A stretch of 64,000 nucleotides of DNA from Thioclava sp. GXIMD4216 (GTDB lineage Bacteria; Pseudomonadota; Alphaproteobacteria; Rhodobacterales; Rhodobacteraceae). This document shows, in pieces, positions 29,114 through 36,753 of the stretch; the stretch's first letter is position 1; each line of letters opens with the position of its first letter. The stretch covers positions 1-64,000 of the forward strand of contig NZ_CP149928.1 in the NCBI RefSeq assembly GCF_037949285.1. The letters are read 5' to 3'. Both the position numbers and the translations under genes were made by a program. Below the pieces are notes generated by a model, which did not search any database, was not told the DNA's origin, and saw nothing but the letters and a program-made list of their open reading frames with translations.

Positions 29114-29137
29114 CCCAAGCCTATACAGGAGTTTTCC

Positions 29138-29584
29138 ATGCGTTATTTCCTTTCTGCCCTAGTGATTGCCGCCCTTTCGGCCACCACCGCCTTTGCCGAT
29201 GCCGATGATGACAACGAGGCCGGTCCGCCCGCGGGTCTGATGGCGGCAGGCAATCGCGACAAACTGCCCGAGGTGATGCTCTCGGTTGGCGAGCCTCTGG
29301 GCGGGCCGTGGCATCTGAAATCGGGCCGCTATTACACCGTCGAGATCACCTCGGACGGGTCGGGCGAGATCGGCCTGTCGGGGGCCGATTTCTTTCATGC
29401 TGTCTGGATCGACGAGGTCGTGGTCGAAGGGCTGGAAGTCCGCCCCACCGGCCTCAACTCGGTAGAATTCGATGAACCCGGCACAATGAAAATCACCTTT
29501 GTGGCGGTCACGCCGGGAAGCTATGCTTTGTCCATTCCCGGCTCGTCGGGCGAGGATCAGCGGCTTGACATCACCATCGACTAA
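29138..29584 (+). CDS. Small periplasmic protein of the quinoprotein island, function unknown
   Basis: 148 residues with a signal peptide (1-20, AFA-D), an acidic linker (DADDDNEAG) and a beta-rich remainder (WHLKSGRYYTVEITSDGSG, MKITFVAVTPGSYALSIPG). The C-terminal half looks like a small immunoglobulin- or cupredoxin-like sandwich, but no His/Cys/Met copper ligand set is apparent. AGGAG precedes the ATG. It overlaps the ATPase gene by about 20 nt if my choice of start there is right. Confidence 0.72.
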   Translation: MRYFLSALVIAALSATTAFADADDDNEAGPPAGLMAAGNRDKLPEVMLSVGEPLGGPWHLKSGRYYTVEITSDGSGEIGLSGADFFHAVWIDEVVVEGLEVRPTGLNSVEFDEPGTMKITFVAVTPGSYALSIPGSSGEDQRLDITID

Positions 29585-30299
29585 CCCCGCGCTGAAGGTC
29601 AGCGGACTCAGCCACCGCTGGGGAACGAAGCTGGCCCTTGACGGGGTCGGCTTTACCCTGCCCGCAGGATGTTTCTGCGCCCTTCTGGGGCCGAACGGGG
29701 CGGGGAAATCCACCCTGATGTCGGTGCTGACAGGGCTGATCCGGCCCCGTCCGGGCGTGGTCGAGGTGGCGGGCACGGATATGGGGCGCGCGCCGCGCAG
29801 GGCCTTGGCGGGGATCGGCGTCGTTTTCCAGCAACCCACCCATGATCTGGACCGGAGCGTGGCGGCAAATCTGCGCTATTTCGCGGCGCTTCAGGGCCTC
29901 AGCCGTAGCGAAAGCGAGACCCGTATCGAAGAGGCGCTCACCCGCCTTGGCATGGCGGAGCGGGCAGGCGAGAAAGTCGGCAAGCTGAACGGGGGCCATA
30001 GGCGGCGCATGGAAATTGCCCGCGCGCTGATCCACCGTCCGGGACTGCTGCTGCTGGATGAGCCGACCGTCGGGCTTGACGCCCCCGCCCGCGCCGCAAT
30101 CACCGCCTATGTGCATGACCTGACCTCCAGCGGCATTACGGTGCTCTGGGCCACCCATCTGGTGGACGAATTGCGCGATACGGATACGATGGTGCTCCTG
30201 CATCGCGGGCAGGTTGCGGCAGAGGGGCAGGTGGGCCGCCTCAGGGGTGGGGTGCCGCTGGCCGACTGGTTCCTGAGCCGCACCGGAGCCCTCCAATGA
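29565..30299 (+). CDS. ABC transporter ATP-binding protein of the PQQ-associated system
   Basis: ATPase of about 244 residues. Walker A is GPNGAGKST, the Q-loop VFQQPTHDLD, the signature region LNGGHRRRMEIARALIH, Walker B LLLLDEPTVGLD and the switch His in ATHLVDEL. The signature starts L-N-G-G-H instead of L-S-G-G-Q, a notable deviation. I propose TTG 29565 as start because AGGA lies upstream and the product matches family length; ATG 29523 is an alternative. It pairs with the permease that overlaps it by 4 nt. Confidence 0.85.
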   Translation: MTSPSTNPALKVSGLSHRWGTKLALDGVGFTLPAGCFCALLGPNGAGKSTLMSVLTGLIRPRPGVVEVAGTDMGRAPRRALAGIGVVFQQPTHDLDRSVAANLRYFAALQGLSRSESETRIEEALTRLGMAERAGEKVGKLNGGHRRRMEIARALIHRPGLLLLDEPTVGLDAPARAAITAYVHDLTSSGITVLWATHLVDELRDTDTMVLLHRGQVAAEGQVGRLRGGVPLADWFLSRTGALQ

Positions 30300-31084
30300 G
30301 CGCGCTGCGCGCCGCGGCGGCGATCATGACGCGCGAGCTTGCCCGCTTTCTGACCCAGCGCGAGAGGTTCTTTGCCGCTCTGGTCCGGCCTCTGGTCTGG
30401 CTGGTCGTCTTCGCGGCAGGCTTTCGCGCGGCTCTGGGCATGTCGATCATTCCGCCCTACCGCACCTATATCACCTACGAGACCTATATCGCGCCGGGCC
30501 TCTGCGGGATGATCTTGCTGTTTTCGGCCATGCAAAGCTCGCTCAGCCTTGTCAATGACCGCGAGAGCGGCACCATGCGGCTGATGCTGACCGCCCCTTG
30601 GCCGCGCTGGTTCCTGCTGGGCGCGAAGCTGGTAGCGGGGGCCCTGGTGGGTCTGGTCCAGGTTGCGGCCTTTCTGGCCATTGCCTATCTCTATGGTATC
30701 CACCTGCCACCGCTCGGATATCTGGCCGCGCTGCCTGCGCTGGTGCTTGCAGGATTGATGCTGGGGGCGCTCGGGCTGTTTCTGTCCGCCCGCATCCGCC
30801 AGCTGGAAAATTTCGCAGGGGTGATGAATTTCGTGATCTTCCCGATGTTCTTCCTGTCCTCCGCCCTCTATCCGGTGTGGAAGATGCAGGAGGCCTCGCC
30901 GGTTCTGGCTACCATCTGCCGGCTGAACCCGTTCACCCATGCCGTCGAGCTGATCCGCTTCGCGCTTTACGGCCAGTTCGCGGCCATGTCCTTCGGGGTC
31001 GTAGCAGGGGCCGCCGCCGTGTTTTTCGCATTAGCGCTCTGGGGATTCGAACCGGCCAGAACCCGCCCGCCCAAAGCGCGCTAG
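30296..31084 (+). CDS. ABC-2 type permease of the PQQ-associated system (PedC-like)
   Basis: Inner-membrane protein of 262 residues with six hydrophobic segments and the ABC-2 signature region FPMFFLSSALYPVWKMQEASPVLATICRLNPFTHAVELIR. This is the class used mostly by exporters and is the permease type that accompanies quinoprotein alcohol dehydrogenases (ped clusters). Start overlaps the ATPase stop. A terminator follows, so the operon is binding protein, propeller, small protein, ATPase, permease. Confidence 0.88.
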   Translation: MSALRAAAAIMTRELARFLTQRERFFAALVRPLVWLVVFAAGFRAALGMSIIPPYRTYITYETYIAPGLCGMILLFSAMQSSLSLVNDRESGTMRLMLTAPWPRWFLLGAKLVAGALVGLVQVAAFLAIAYLYGIHLPPLGYLAALPALVLAGLMLGALGLFLSARIRQLENFAGVMNFVIFPMFFLSSALYPVWKMQEASPVLATICRLNPFTHAVELIRFALYGQFAAMSFGVVAGAAAVFFALALWGFEPARTRPPKAR

Positions 31085-31088
31085 GCCC

Positions 31089-31129
31089 CGCGTCCCGTCG
31101 GGCCAAGCCCTTTGGGACGCGCCTTTTTT
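31089..31129 (+). terminator. Terminator of the ABC operon in the quinoprotein island
   Basis: CGCGTCCC/GGGACGCG stem (31089-31096, 31114-31121) with a 17-nt loop, followed by CCTTTTTT. Confidence 0.8.
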
Positions 31130-31148
31130 AAGGGCCGGTTTACATATT

Positions 31149-31164
31149 AGACCATTGGACAATA
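31149..31164 (+). promoter_or_regulatory. Candidate regulon operator, copy upstream of cytochrome c-550
   Basis: AGACCATTGGACAATA, 113 nt before the cytochrome ATG, is 15/16 identical to the copy before the quinoprotein dehydrogenase gene and faces its gene in the same way. An activator site is suggested by distance. Confidence 0.6.
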
Positions 31165-31277
31165 CGCGCCGATGCCGCTCTCGGGCAGGATAAGGTGAAA
31201 CGCGACGAAGGTCGGATGGAGGAGCCGTCCCTTGTCTCGTTATCTGCTGACGAGCAGCCATCAAGAGGGAGAGAGAA

Positions 31278-31967
31278 ATGCTTGATAGCCGGACCCGCCG
31301 CAGCCTTGCGGCAATCGTCTTTGCCGGAATTCTGACGCCTGTGCAGCTGTTTGCGCATGGCGATGTGGCACCGCAACCGATCAATACCGACGCCCTGCCC
31401 GATGTGGGAGAAGAATGGCTGACCGAGAACCCCTATCGCGCCGACGCCGCGGGCGAAGAGGTCTGGCGCGCCGCTGTGCGGATCGGGGATTCCGGTTTCA
31501 ATCAGAACTGCGCACGTTGCCACGGGCTTGGGGCGGTGTCGGGAGGTCTTGCCCCCGATCTGCGCTTCCTTGAGGCCGAGGAATATGGCGATGAATGGTT
31601 CGTCGAGCGGTTCCAGCACGGCTATACGCAAGACGGCACCACCAAGATGCCCGCGTTCGGCGAAGTGCTGGGCCAGAAAGCCGGATGGGCGATCCGCACC
31701 TATATCGAGACCCGCCCCGAGGATGACGCGCTGGAACCCTATTCCGACCGGCTGCACAAGATCCGCGATGACCTGATGGCCGGCAAGGCCGATGCAGGCC
31801 CCGTGCACGAGGAACTGGTCGAGATCGCCAGCAAGGTGCAGACCTTCTCGGGCGCACCGGTGGCCGATAGTGCTGTCAGCCGTGCGGCAGAGGCCCTGAC
31901 CGACGATCCGGCCAGCCAGAAACACGCGGCCGAACTGCTGACCATCGGCCTTTCGGCGGCGCAATGA
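31278..31967 (+). CDS. Cytochrome c-550, PedF-like
   Basis: Periplasmic monohaem cytochrome of 229 residues with a signal peptide ending near FAHG. The haem motif is C78-A-R-C81-H82 and the likely distal ligand M124 (TTKMPAFGE). The long C-terminal helical extension after the cytochrome domain resembles PedF, the cytochrome of quinoprotein ethanol dehydrogenase clusters. This is the second cytochrome in the island; the two could serve different steps to the terminal oxidase. GAGGGAGAGAG precedes the ATG. Its stop overlaps the next gene by 4 nt. Confidence 0.88.
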   Translation: MLDSRTRRSLAAIVFAGILTPVQLFAHGDVAPQPINTDALPDVGEEWLTENPYRADAAGEEVWRAAVRIGDSGFNQNCARCHGLGAVSGGLAPDLRFLEAEEYGDEWFVERFQHGYTQDGTTKMPAFGEVLGQKAGWAIRTYIETRPEDDALEPYSDRLHKIRDDLMAGKADAGPVHEELVEIASKVQTFSGAPVADSAVSRAAEALTDDPASQKHAAELLTIGLSAAQ

Positions 31968-32860
31968 CGATGCGGGGGCGGAGCCTGATGATCGCCTTGG
32001 CGCTGGCGGCATGGCCGCTGGCGTCATATGCGGCCTGCGAGGGCGTCGCCCCCGAACAGAAGCTGCAAAACACCTTCGCCCGCGATATCGGGCGCGATCT
32101 GGACCGGATTCGGGAGGATGGCTGGATCGAGGTCGCGATGTACGAGGATTTCGCGCCGTGGTCTTGGGAAGACGGCGGCAAGCCGCAGGGAATCGATGTG
32201 GAGATCGCGCAGCTGATCGCGCAGGAACTGGGCGTGACAGCGCGCATCCGCATGGTGACCCCCGGCGAGACGCTGGATGCAGATCTGCTGAACTATGTCT
32301 ATCGCGGGGCGGTTGTGGGTGGCCATGTCTCTGACCTGATGCTGCATGCGCCCTATGATGTCGCTTATGCCTGCCGCTTCGATCAGGTGGTCTTCACGGG
32401 TCAATATGCCGTGGACCGTCTGGCGATCGCCTATAAGCCCGCCGATTACCCCGACAAAGGCCCGACGCCGCCGGTCTTCCGCTATGATCCGGTGGGGGTG
32501 GAAAACGACTCGATCTCCGACTTTTTCCTGACCTCGGTGGCGCATGGGGCCACAGCGGATAAGGTGCACCGCTACCCCTCGACCCAAGCCGCGATGAGGG
32601 GGCTCGAGGCGGGCGAGGTGATGGCCGTCATGGGACCGCGCGCCGAGATAGACGCCGCTTTGCAACCCGACGAGGCCGTGCACGAACCGCCGCTTCTGGG
32701 CCTTGCGCGCAATAGCTGGACCTTGGGGGCCGCGCTGTCGATGCAGCACCGCCCGCTGGCCTATGCGGTGGATGATGCGATTGCGGCGGGGCTGGAGGAT
32801 GGGCGGATCGCGACCATCTTCAAATCTTACGGGGCCGATTTCCGTCCGCCAGAACGCTAG
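31964..32860 (+). CDS. MxaJ/XoxJ-like periplasmic binding protein
   Basis: Exported protein of 298 residues (signal peptide to YAA-C) with a family-3 solute-binding-protein fold: WIEVAMYEDFAPWSWEDGGKPQGIDVEIAQLIA, then DLMLHAPYDVAYACRFDQVVFT. MxaJ and XoxJ proteins of this type accompany PQQ methanol dehydrogenases and are thought to help activate them or deliver cofactor. Translationally coupled to the cytochrome. Its stop codon shares the palindrome CTAG with the stop of the convergent apbE gene. Confidence 0.83.
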   Translation: MTMRGRSLMIALALAAWPLASYAACEGVAPEQKLQNTFARDIGRDLDRIREDGWIEVAMYEDFAPWSWEDGGKPQGIDVEIAQLIAQELGVTARIRMVTPGETLDADLLNYVYRGAVVGGHVSDLMLHAPYDVAYACRFDQVVFTGQYAVDRLAIAYKPADYPDKGPTPPVFRYDPVGVENDSISDFFLTSVAHGATADKVHRYPSTQAAMRGLEAGEVMAVMGPRAEIDAALQPDEAVHEPPLLGLARNSWTLGAALSMQHRPLAYAVDDAIAAGLEDGRIATIFKSYGADFRPPER

Positions 32861-33711
32861 ACCCTAAACGTCTCAAGGTTCCCGTCCATATCCACCAGAG
32901 AGACCGCGCGCAGGCCAAGCCCCTTGGCCGCGCGCGATATCGCGTGACGGTCCATCAGCACGAAGGCCGTCGAGGCCGCATCGCAGATCATCGCGCTCGG
33001 GCCTTCCACACTGACCGTCGACCAATGTGGTTTCTGCCCCGCCGGACCAAGGATATGACTGCCCCCCGCCAGCCAGAGCGCCGCAGGCGACGAGGTCGCG
33101 ATTGCGCCACGGCTCAGGCTGCGCTGTCCGAGACGTCCGGCCTGCGGATCTTCCAGCCCGATATGGAACGGCCCGCCCAAGGCGCGGAATTCCCCCATAT
33201 CCACCAGACACCGGCCCAGACCGGCCTGCGCGCACAGCTCGGCCACGCGGTCGGCGGCATAGCCCTGCACGATGCCGTTCAATGTCAGCGCCTGTGCAGG
33301 GCCAAGGCGCACATGCGCGCCCATCCGCAGCCGGTCAAAGCCGATCAGCGCGCGGGCCGCCACAGGGTCGCCCCCCTCGGCCAATGCGCGCCAGAGCGGC
33401 TGGATACTGGGGTCAAAGGCGCCCTGCGTCTGTGCATGCACCTGTCGGGCGGCATGAAGGACGGTGCGCAGCCGCGCCGATCCCGCGACCCTGCCGCGCT
33501 GGTTCAGCTCTTGCAGCTCGCTCGGGCGAAAAAGCGAAAACACCGCCTCGATCTGCGCAATCTCCTCGCGGATGCGGGCCAGAGGCAGAGCGCCTGCCGC
33601 CGTGATCTGCAGATCCGCCCCGAAGGCCCGCCCCTGCCATGTCTGCGCCTGCACGGCCCCGCCGCAAAGCGCCATTCCCGCCACAATCCGAAGAAACCGC
33701 CGCCGCTTCAT
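32857..33711 (-). CDS. apbE: FAD:protein FMN transferase (ApbE family)
   Basis: Exported flavin transferase of 284 residues that attaches FMN through a phosphodiester to Thr of target proteins. The N-terminus (KRRRFLRIVAGMALCGGAVQAQ) is an export signal. Family blocks are FDPSIQPLW, LNGIVQGYAADRVAEL, VDMGEFRALGG, AIATSSPAALW, SHILGP and PSAMICDAASTAFVLM. It starts in the stop of the NosR-like gene (ATGA), whose product has a flavinylation motif, so the pair forms an enzyme and its substrate. Confidence 0.93.
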   Translation of the reverse strand: MKRRRFLRIVAGMALCGGAVQAQTWQGRAFGADLQITAAGALPLARIREEIAQIEAVFSLFRPSELQELNQRGRVAGSARLRTVLHAARQVHAQTQGAFDPSIQPLWRALAEGGDPVAARALIGFDRLRMGAHVRLGPAQALTLNGIVQGYAADRVAELCAQAGLGRCLVDMGEFRALGGPFHIGLEDPQAGRLGQRSLSRGAIATSSPAALWLAGGSHILGPAGQKPHWSTVSVEGPSAMICDAASTAFVLMDRHAISRAAKGLGLRAVSLVDMDGNLETFRV

Positions 33712-35756
33712 GAAGGCCTCCTTGCGCGTTTCGCCTCTAGCACCAGTGGCACACAGAGCGTCGGGTCGTCATGGATTTTGACGCAGTCAAGACATTGGAA
33801 ACATTCCGAATAACGGATCTTGCCTTGCGGGCTGATCGCACCATAGGCACAGCGCACCCGGCAAAGCTGACAGGGGCTGCCGCATTCGGGCCTGCGCGGG
33901 ATCCATTGCCGCAGGCGCAAAAACCCGCCGATCCGCATCATGGCCCCCAGAGGGCAGAGCGAACGGCAGAAGCCTTTGAACCAGACCATCGACACCAGAA
34001 GCCACCCCGCAGCCCAAAGCGCATAGGGCCAAGGACGCGCGAAATGCATGGTGATCGCCGTCTTGAACGGTTCGATCTCGGCTATGGTCTCGGCATGCTG
34101 GGGGGCCACGAAAGCCGTGGCAAGCAGCCCCGCAAGGGCGACAGGACCGCTCCAGAGAAGGGCGCGGGCAAGGCTGGGGGGCGGCTCTATGCGGGGCAGA
34201 TGCAACAGGCGGCCCAGATGGTGCGCAAATTCCTGCAAGGCACCAAAGGGGCAAAGCCAGCCACAGAAAAACCCCCGCCCCCAGAGCACGAAGCCCGCCC
34301 CTGCTGCCGCCCAGACCAGCAGCCCGAACGGATCATAGAGCAGCACCTCAAGCCCGCCCGCCACCAGCCCGCGCGCCACCGCCATGACCGTCACGATCGA
34401 GAGCTGCCCCTGCCCCCAGAACCCCACGAACCCGACCACAAATGCCAGTATCGCCAGACGCACGGGCGTATAGGCCCGCAGCCCCGCAAGGCGCGACTGT
34501 GCCAGAAGCGCCGCCATCAGCAGCGCCAGAAATCCGGCCAGCAGCCACAGATCGGGGGCGCGGTTGCGCAGGGCCTCGGCAAAGGGGCTCAGCCGTTCGG
34601 GCGGAGAGGGACGCAGGAAGAACCGCTCGGGCGTCTGCAGGCCCAGCGGAAAATGCACCGACCCCGCCTCGGGCATCAGCATCCCGTGCAGACGGATGGC
34701 CTGCAGGCTCAGCTCCCACGGGCGGGTCGGGTCAAAGCCCAGACGGCGGTCCAGACGCAGCACCATTTTTGTCGCGTCCTGCAAAGAGGCAGGCAGATCC
34801 TCGGCCAGTTCGGGCAGAATATCGGCATCACGTAACGCCAAGGGCAGCCCGTCCTGCGTGGCCGTCATCCGGTCGGGCGCGGTATTGCGCACGAAATCGG
34901 GCGAGACCAGCCCGTGCTGTCCGGCCTCGATCAGCAGATACAACTCGTCGTCGGGGGCGCGGGCGCGCACATCGGCGATCTCGTCCAGACTGTCCTGTGC
35001 CAGCACCGCACGCGCCAGCGCGGGCGGACCAAGGTCGATAACATAGAGGTCGATATAGGGGCGCGCTGGGTCCAGATCGCCGCCATCATCGGCCCATTTC
35101 GTCCCCTTGAAGGCTGCATCCAGCGCCGGTTCCGCCACGCGCAGCCGCCCGACGAGCCCCTGCTCCATCAGGCTGCGCCACGCCAGCGGCTCGTCATGCG
35201 CCAGATCGGGTTCGGGCGCAGGCCCTGCCCCCACGCCTTGCATCTTTTCACGTGCCACCGCCAGCGTGGCGGCAAGGATGGATTCATGCGCGATCCGGAC
35301 CGAGGCCGTGGCTTTGGTCACCCCGTCCAGATAGACATTATCGGAGGCCGCGCCCCCCGCGCCATAGGGCGTGCCGACAACCAGCGGCTCGTTGATCGAG
35401 TGACCGCGATACTGTTCCAGAAAGGCACGAAACGGGGCCTCGCCAAGGCCCGAGACAAAGATCGGCTCGTTCTGCGCGATCAGCCGGACATTCAGAAACC
35501 GCCCTTCAAGGTCGAGCATCACCAGCATATTGATCGGTGCGCCGGAGAATCCCGGCAAAGGCGCAAGCGGTGCGGTCTCGAAAACATATCCGGCCTCGCC
35601 GCCGCCGGAATTCCGCAAGGACCAGACGCCGCGATCATTGACCGCCTCGCCCAGTTCGTAGGGCGCAAGGACCATCGGGGCCAGATCCGCACGGGTCAAC
35701 GGTGCCGCATAAAGCGGCCCCGCCAGAAAAAAGAGAAGGATCAGAGCACGCCACAT
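33708..35756 (-). CDS. NosR/NirI-like flavinylated polyferredoxin membrane protein
   Basis: Membrane electron-transfer protein of about 682 residues. A signal peptide precedes an exported FMN-binding domain with the ApbE target motif D-G-V-T-K-A-T (flavinylated Thr at about 150). Five to six membrane helices follow, with two cysteine pairs (FFCGWLCPFGAL and FCRSLCPLGA), and a C-terminal ferredoxin-like part has clusters CGSPCQLCRVRC and CFQCLDC. NosR uses such modules to drive N2O reductase. No nos genes are here, and its location in the quinoprotein island suggests another periplasmic partner. ATG 35756 is used; TTG 35762 has better spacing to AGGG. Confidence 0.88.
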   Translation of the reverse strand: MWRALILLFFLAGPLYAAPLTRADLAPMVLAPYELGEAVNDRGVWSLRNSGGGEAGYVFETAPLAPLPGFSGAPINMLVMLDLEGRFLNVRLIAQNEPIFVSGLGEAPFRAFLEQYRGHSINEPLVVGTPYGAGGAASDNVYLDGVTKATASVRIAHESILAATLAVAREKMQGVGAGPAPEPDLAHDEPLAWRSLMEQGLVGRLRVAEPALDAAFKGTKWADDGGDLDPARPYIDLYVIDLGPPALARAVLAQDSLDEIADVRARAPDDELYLLIEAGQHGLVSPDFVRNTAPDRMTATQDGLPLALRDADILPELAEDLPASLQDATKMVLRLDRRLGFDPTRPWELSLQAIRLHGMLMPEAGSVHFPLGLQTPERFFLRPSPPERLSPFAEALRNRAPDLWLLAGFLALLMAALLAQSRLAGLRAYTPVRLAILAFVVGFVGFWGQGQLSIVTVMAVARGLVAGGLEVLLYDPFGLLVWAAAGAGFVLWGRGFFCGWLCPFGALQEFAHHLGRLLHLPRIEPPPSLARALLWSGPVALAGLLATAFVAPQHAETIAEIEPFKTAITMHFARPWPYALWAAGWLLVSMVWFKGFCRSLCPLGAMMRIGGFLRLRQWIPRRPECGSPCQLCRVRCAYGAISPQGKIRYSECFQCLDCVKIHDDPTLCVPLVLEAKRARRPS

Positions 35757-35824
35757 AGGCAAACTGTGACCCTGCTCAGAGCCATTGGATATAGGACTTT
35801 GGTGGTGGTTAGCGCCCCAAATAC

Positions 35825-35858
35825 CCCCGCCCCCGAGACATAGGCCGCAGGGGCGGGG
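35825..35858 (-). terminator. Terminator-like hairpin downstream of blcC
   Basis: Perfect 9-bp stem CCCCGCCCC/GGGGCGGGG (35825-35833, 35850-35858) just past the blcC stop. On the minus strand only GTATTTGG follows, so termination may be partial before the NosR-like gene. Confidence 0.5.
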
Positions 35859-35864
35859 CGAGCT

Positions 35865-36659
35865 TCAGCCGTAGAACTCGGGGGCCTGTTTGAAGTTGGC
35901 CCATGCATCGGGGTCATGCCCCGTAACCACGGTCGCGCCGGTCTTCTCGGCCAGCACCCGCAGCTTCTTGACCGAACGCACGGCATCCACCGTCGAGGCA
36001 AGGAAACCCGGCAACGAGCGCTCTTCCCAGTGGTCGGTCGTATAGGCGGCATCGACGGTCAGCAGCATCGGCCCCGAATGCGGCAGGGTCACAAGGAAGG
36101 ACATGTGCCCCGGTGCATGGCCCGGCGTGAAGACGGTCTTCAGAACGCCATCGCCATAGATGTCGTAATGGTCATCCGCCGTGCCTTCGAGGAACTGCCA
36201 ATCAAGCCCCGGCTTGTCGAAGTCCTTGCGGATATAGCCGCCCGCCGCGAACCAGTCCGGCGTATAGGCATATTCATACTCGGACCGCTGCACGATATGG
36301 GTGGCATTGGGGAAGCGACCAATGGCACCGGTATGGTCGAGATGCAGATGCGACTGCAGGACGTATTTCACATCCTCGGGCTTCACACCGATCTTTTCCA
36401 GCTGGGCAACGCAGCCCTCTTGCGCTGTCATCTCGGGCCAGTAGACATCACAGATCCCGCCCCAGTGACCGCGCGGATCGGTGGCACATTCCACCGCATT
36501 CCCGCCATCAATGATCGTATGCCCCTTGGGATGGGTGATCAGGAAGAACGGCACCGGAATGGCATAATCCGCCCCCGCGCCCTCGTTCATCTTGATGTTA
36601 TGGACCTTGCATTTCAGAGACCCGCTCTGGAACATGTAAAGACGAATATCATCGGTCAT
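35865..36659 (-). CDS. blcC: gamma-Butyrolactone / N-acyl-homoserine lactonase (BlcC/AttM family)
   Basis: Metallo-beta-lactamase-fold lactonase of 264 residues. The dizinc motif is H104-x-H106-x-D108-H109 (SHLHLDHTGAIG), with further ligands H181, D203 and H248. The sequence closely resembles the remembered Agrobacterium BlcC/AttM, including GGICDVYWP, RSEYEYAYTPDWFA and VTGHDPDAWANFKQAPEFY. These enzymes open gamma-butyrolactone and also quench acyl-homoserine lactone signals. Start ATG 36659 has AAGGGGG upstream. It follows blcB after 94 nt containing a strong hairpin. Cytoplasmic: no signal peptide. Confidence 0.95.
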   Translation of the reverse strand: MTDDIRLYMFQSGSLKCKVHNIKMNEGAGADYAIPVPFFLITHPKGHTIIDGGNAVECATDPRGHWGGICDVYWPEMTAQEGCVAQLEKIGVKPEDVKYVLQSHLHLDHTGAIGRFPNATHIVQRSEYEYAYTPDWFAAGGYIRKDFDKPGLDWQFLEGTADDHYDIYGDGVLKTVFTPGHAPGHMSFLVTLPHSGPMLLTVDAAYTTDHWEERSLPGFLASTVDAVRSVKKLRVLAEKTGATVVTGHDPDAWANFKQAPEFYG

Positions 36660-36694
36660 TCTAAGACCCCCTTGATAGAAATGGCCGTTACCCT

Positions 36695-36710
36695 CCCCCG
36701 CAAGCGGGGG
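36695..36710 (-). other. Hairpin between blcB and blcC
   Basis: Perfect CCCCCG/CGGGGG stem with a 4-nt CAAG loop and no T-run, in the blcB-blcC spacer. It may stabilise the blcB message or tune the blcB to blcC ratio. Confidence 0.5.
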
Positions 36711-36753
36711 CTTTCCTGCGGCAGGTGGGAAAGGTCCCGCCTGCAACAAGCAC

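Noticed and set aside
32857..35756. Denitrification (nos) locus
   Set aside because: NosR-like and ApbE proteins alone do not show this; nosZ, nosDFY and nosL are absent from the window.
35865..36659. Plain beta-lactamase or glyoxalase II
   Set aside because: The sequence blocks and the neighbouring blcB and IclR genes match the BlcC/AttM lactonase much better.
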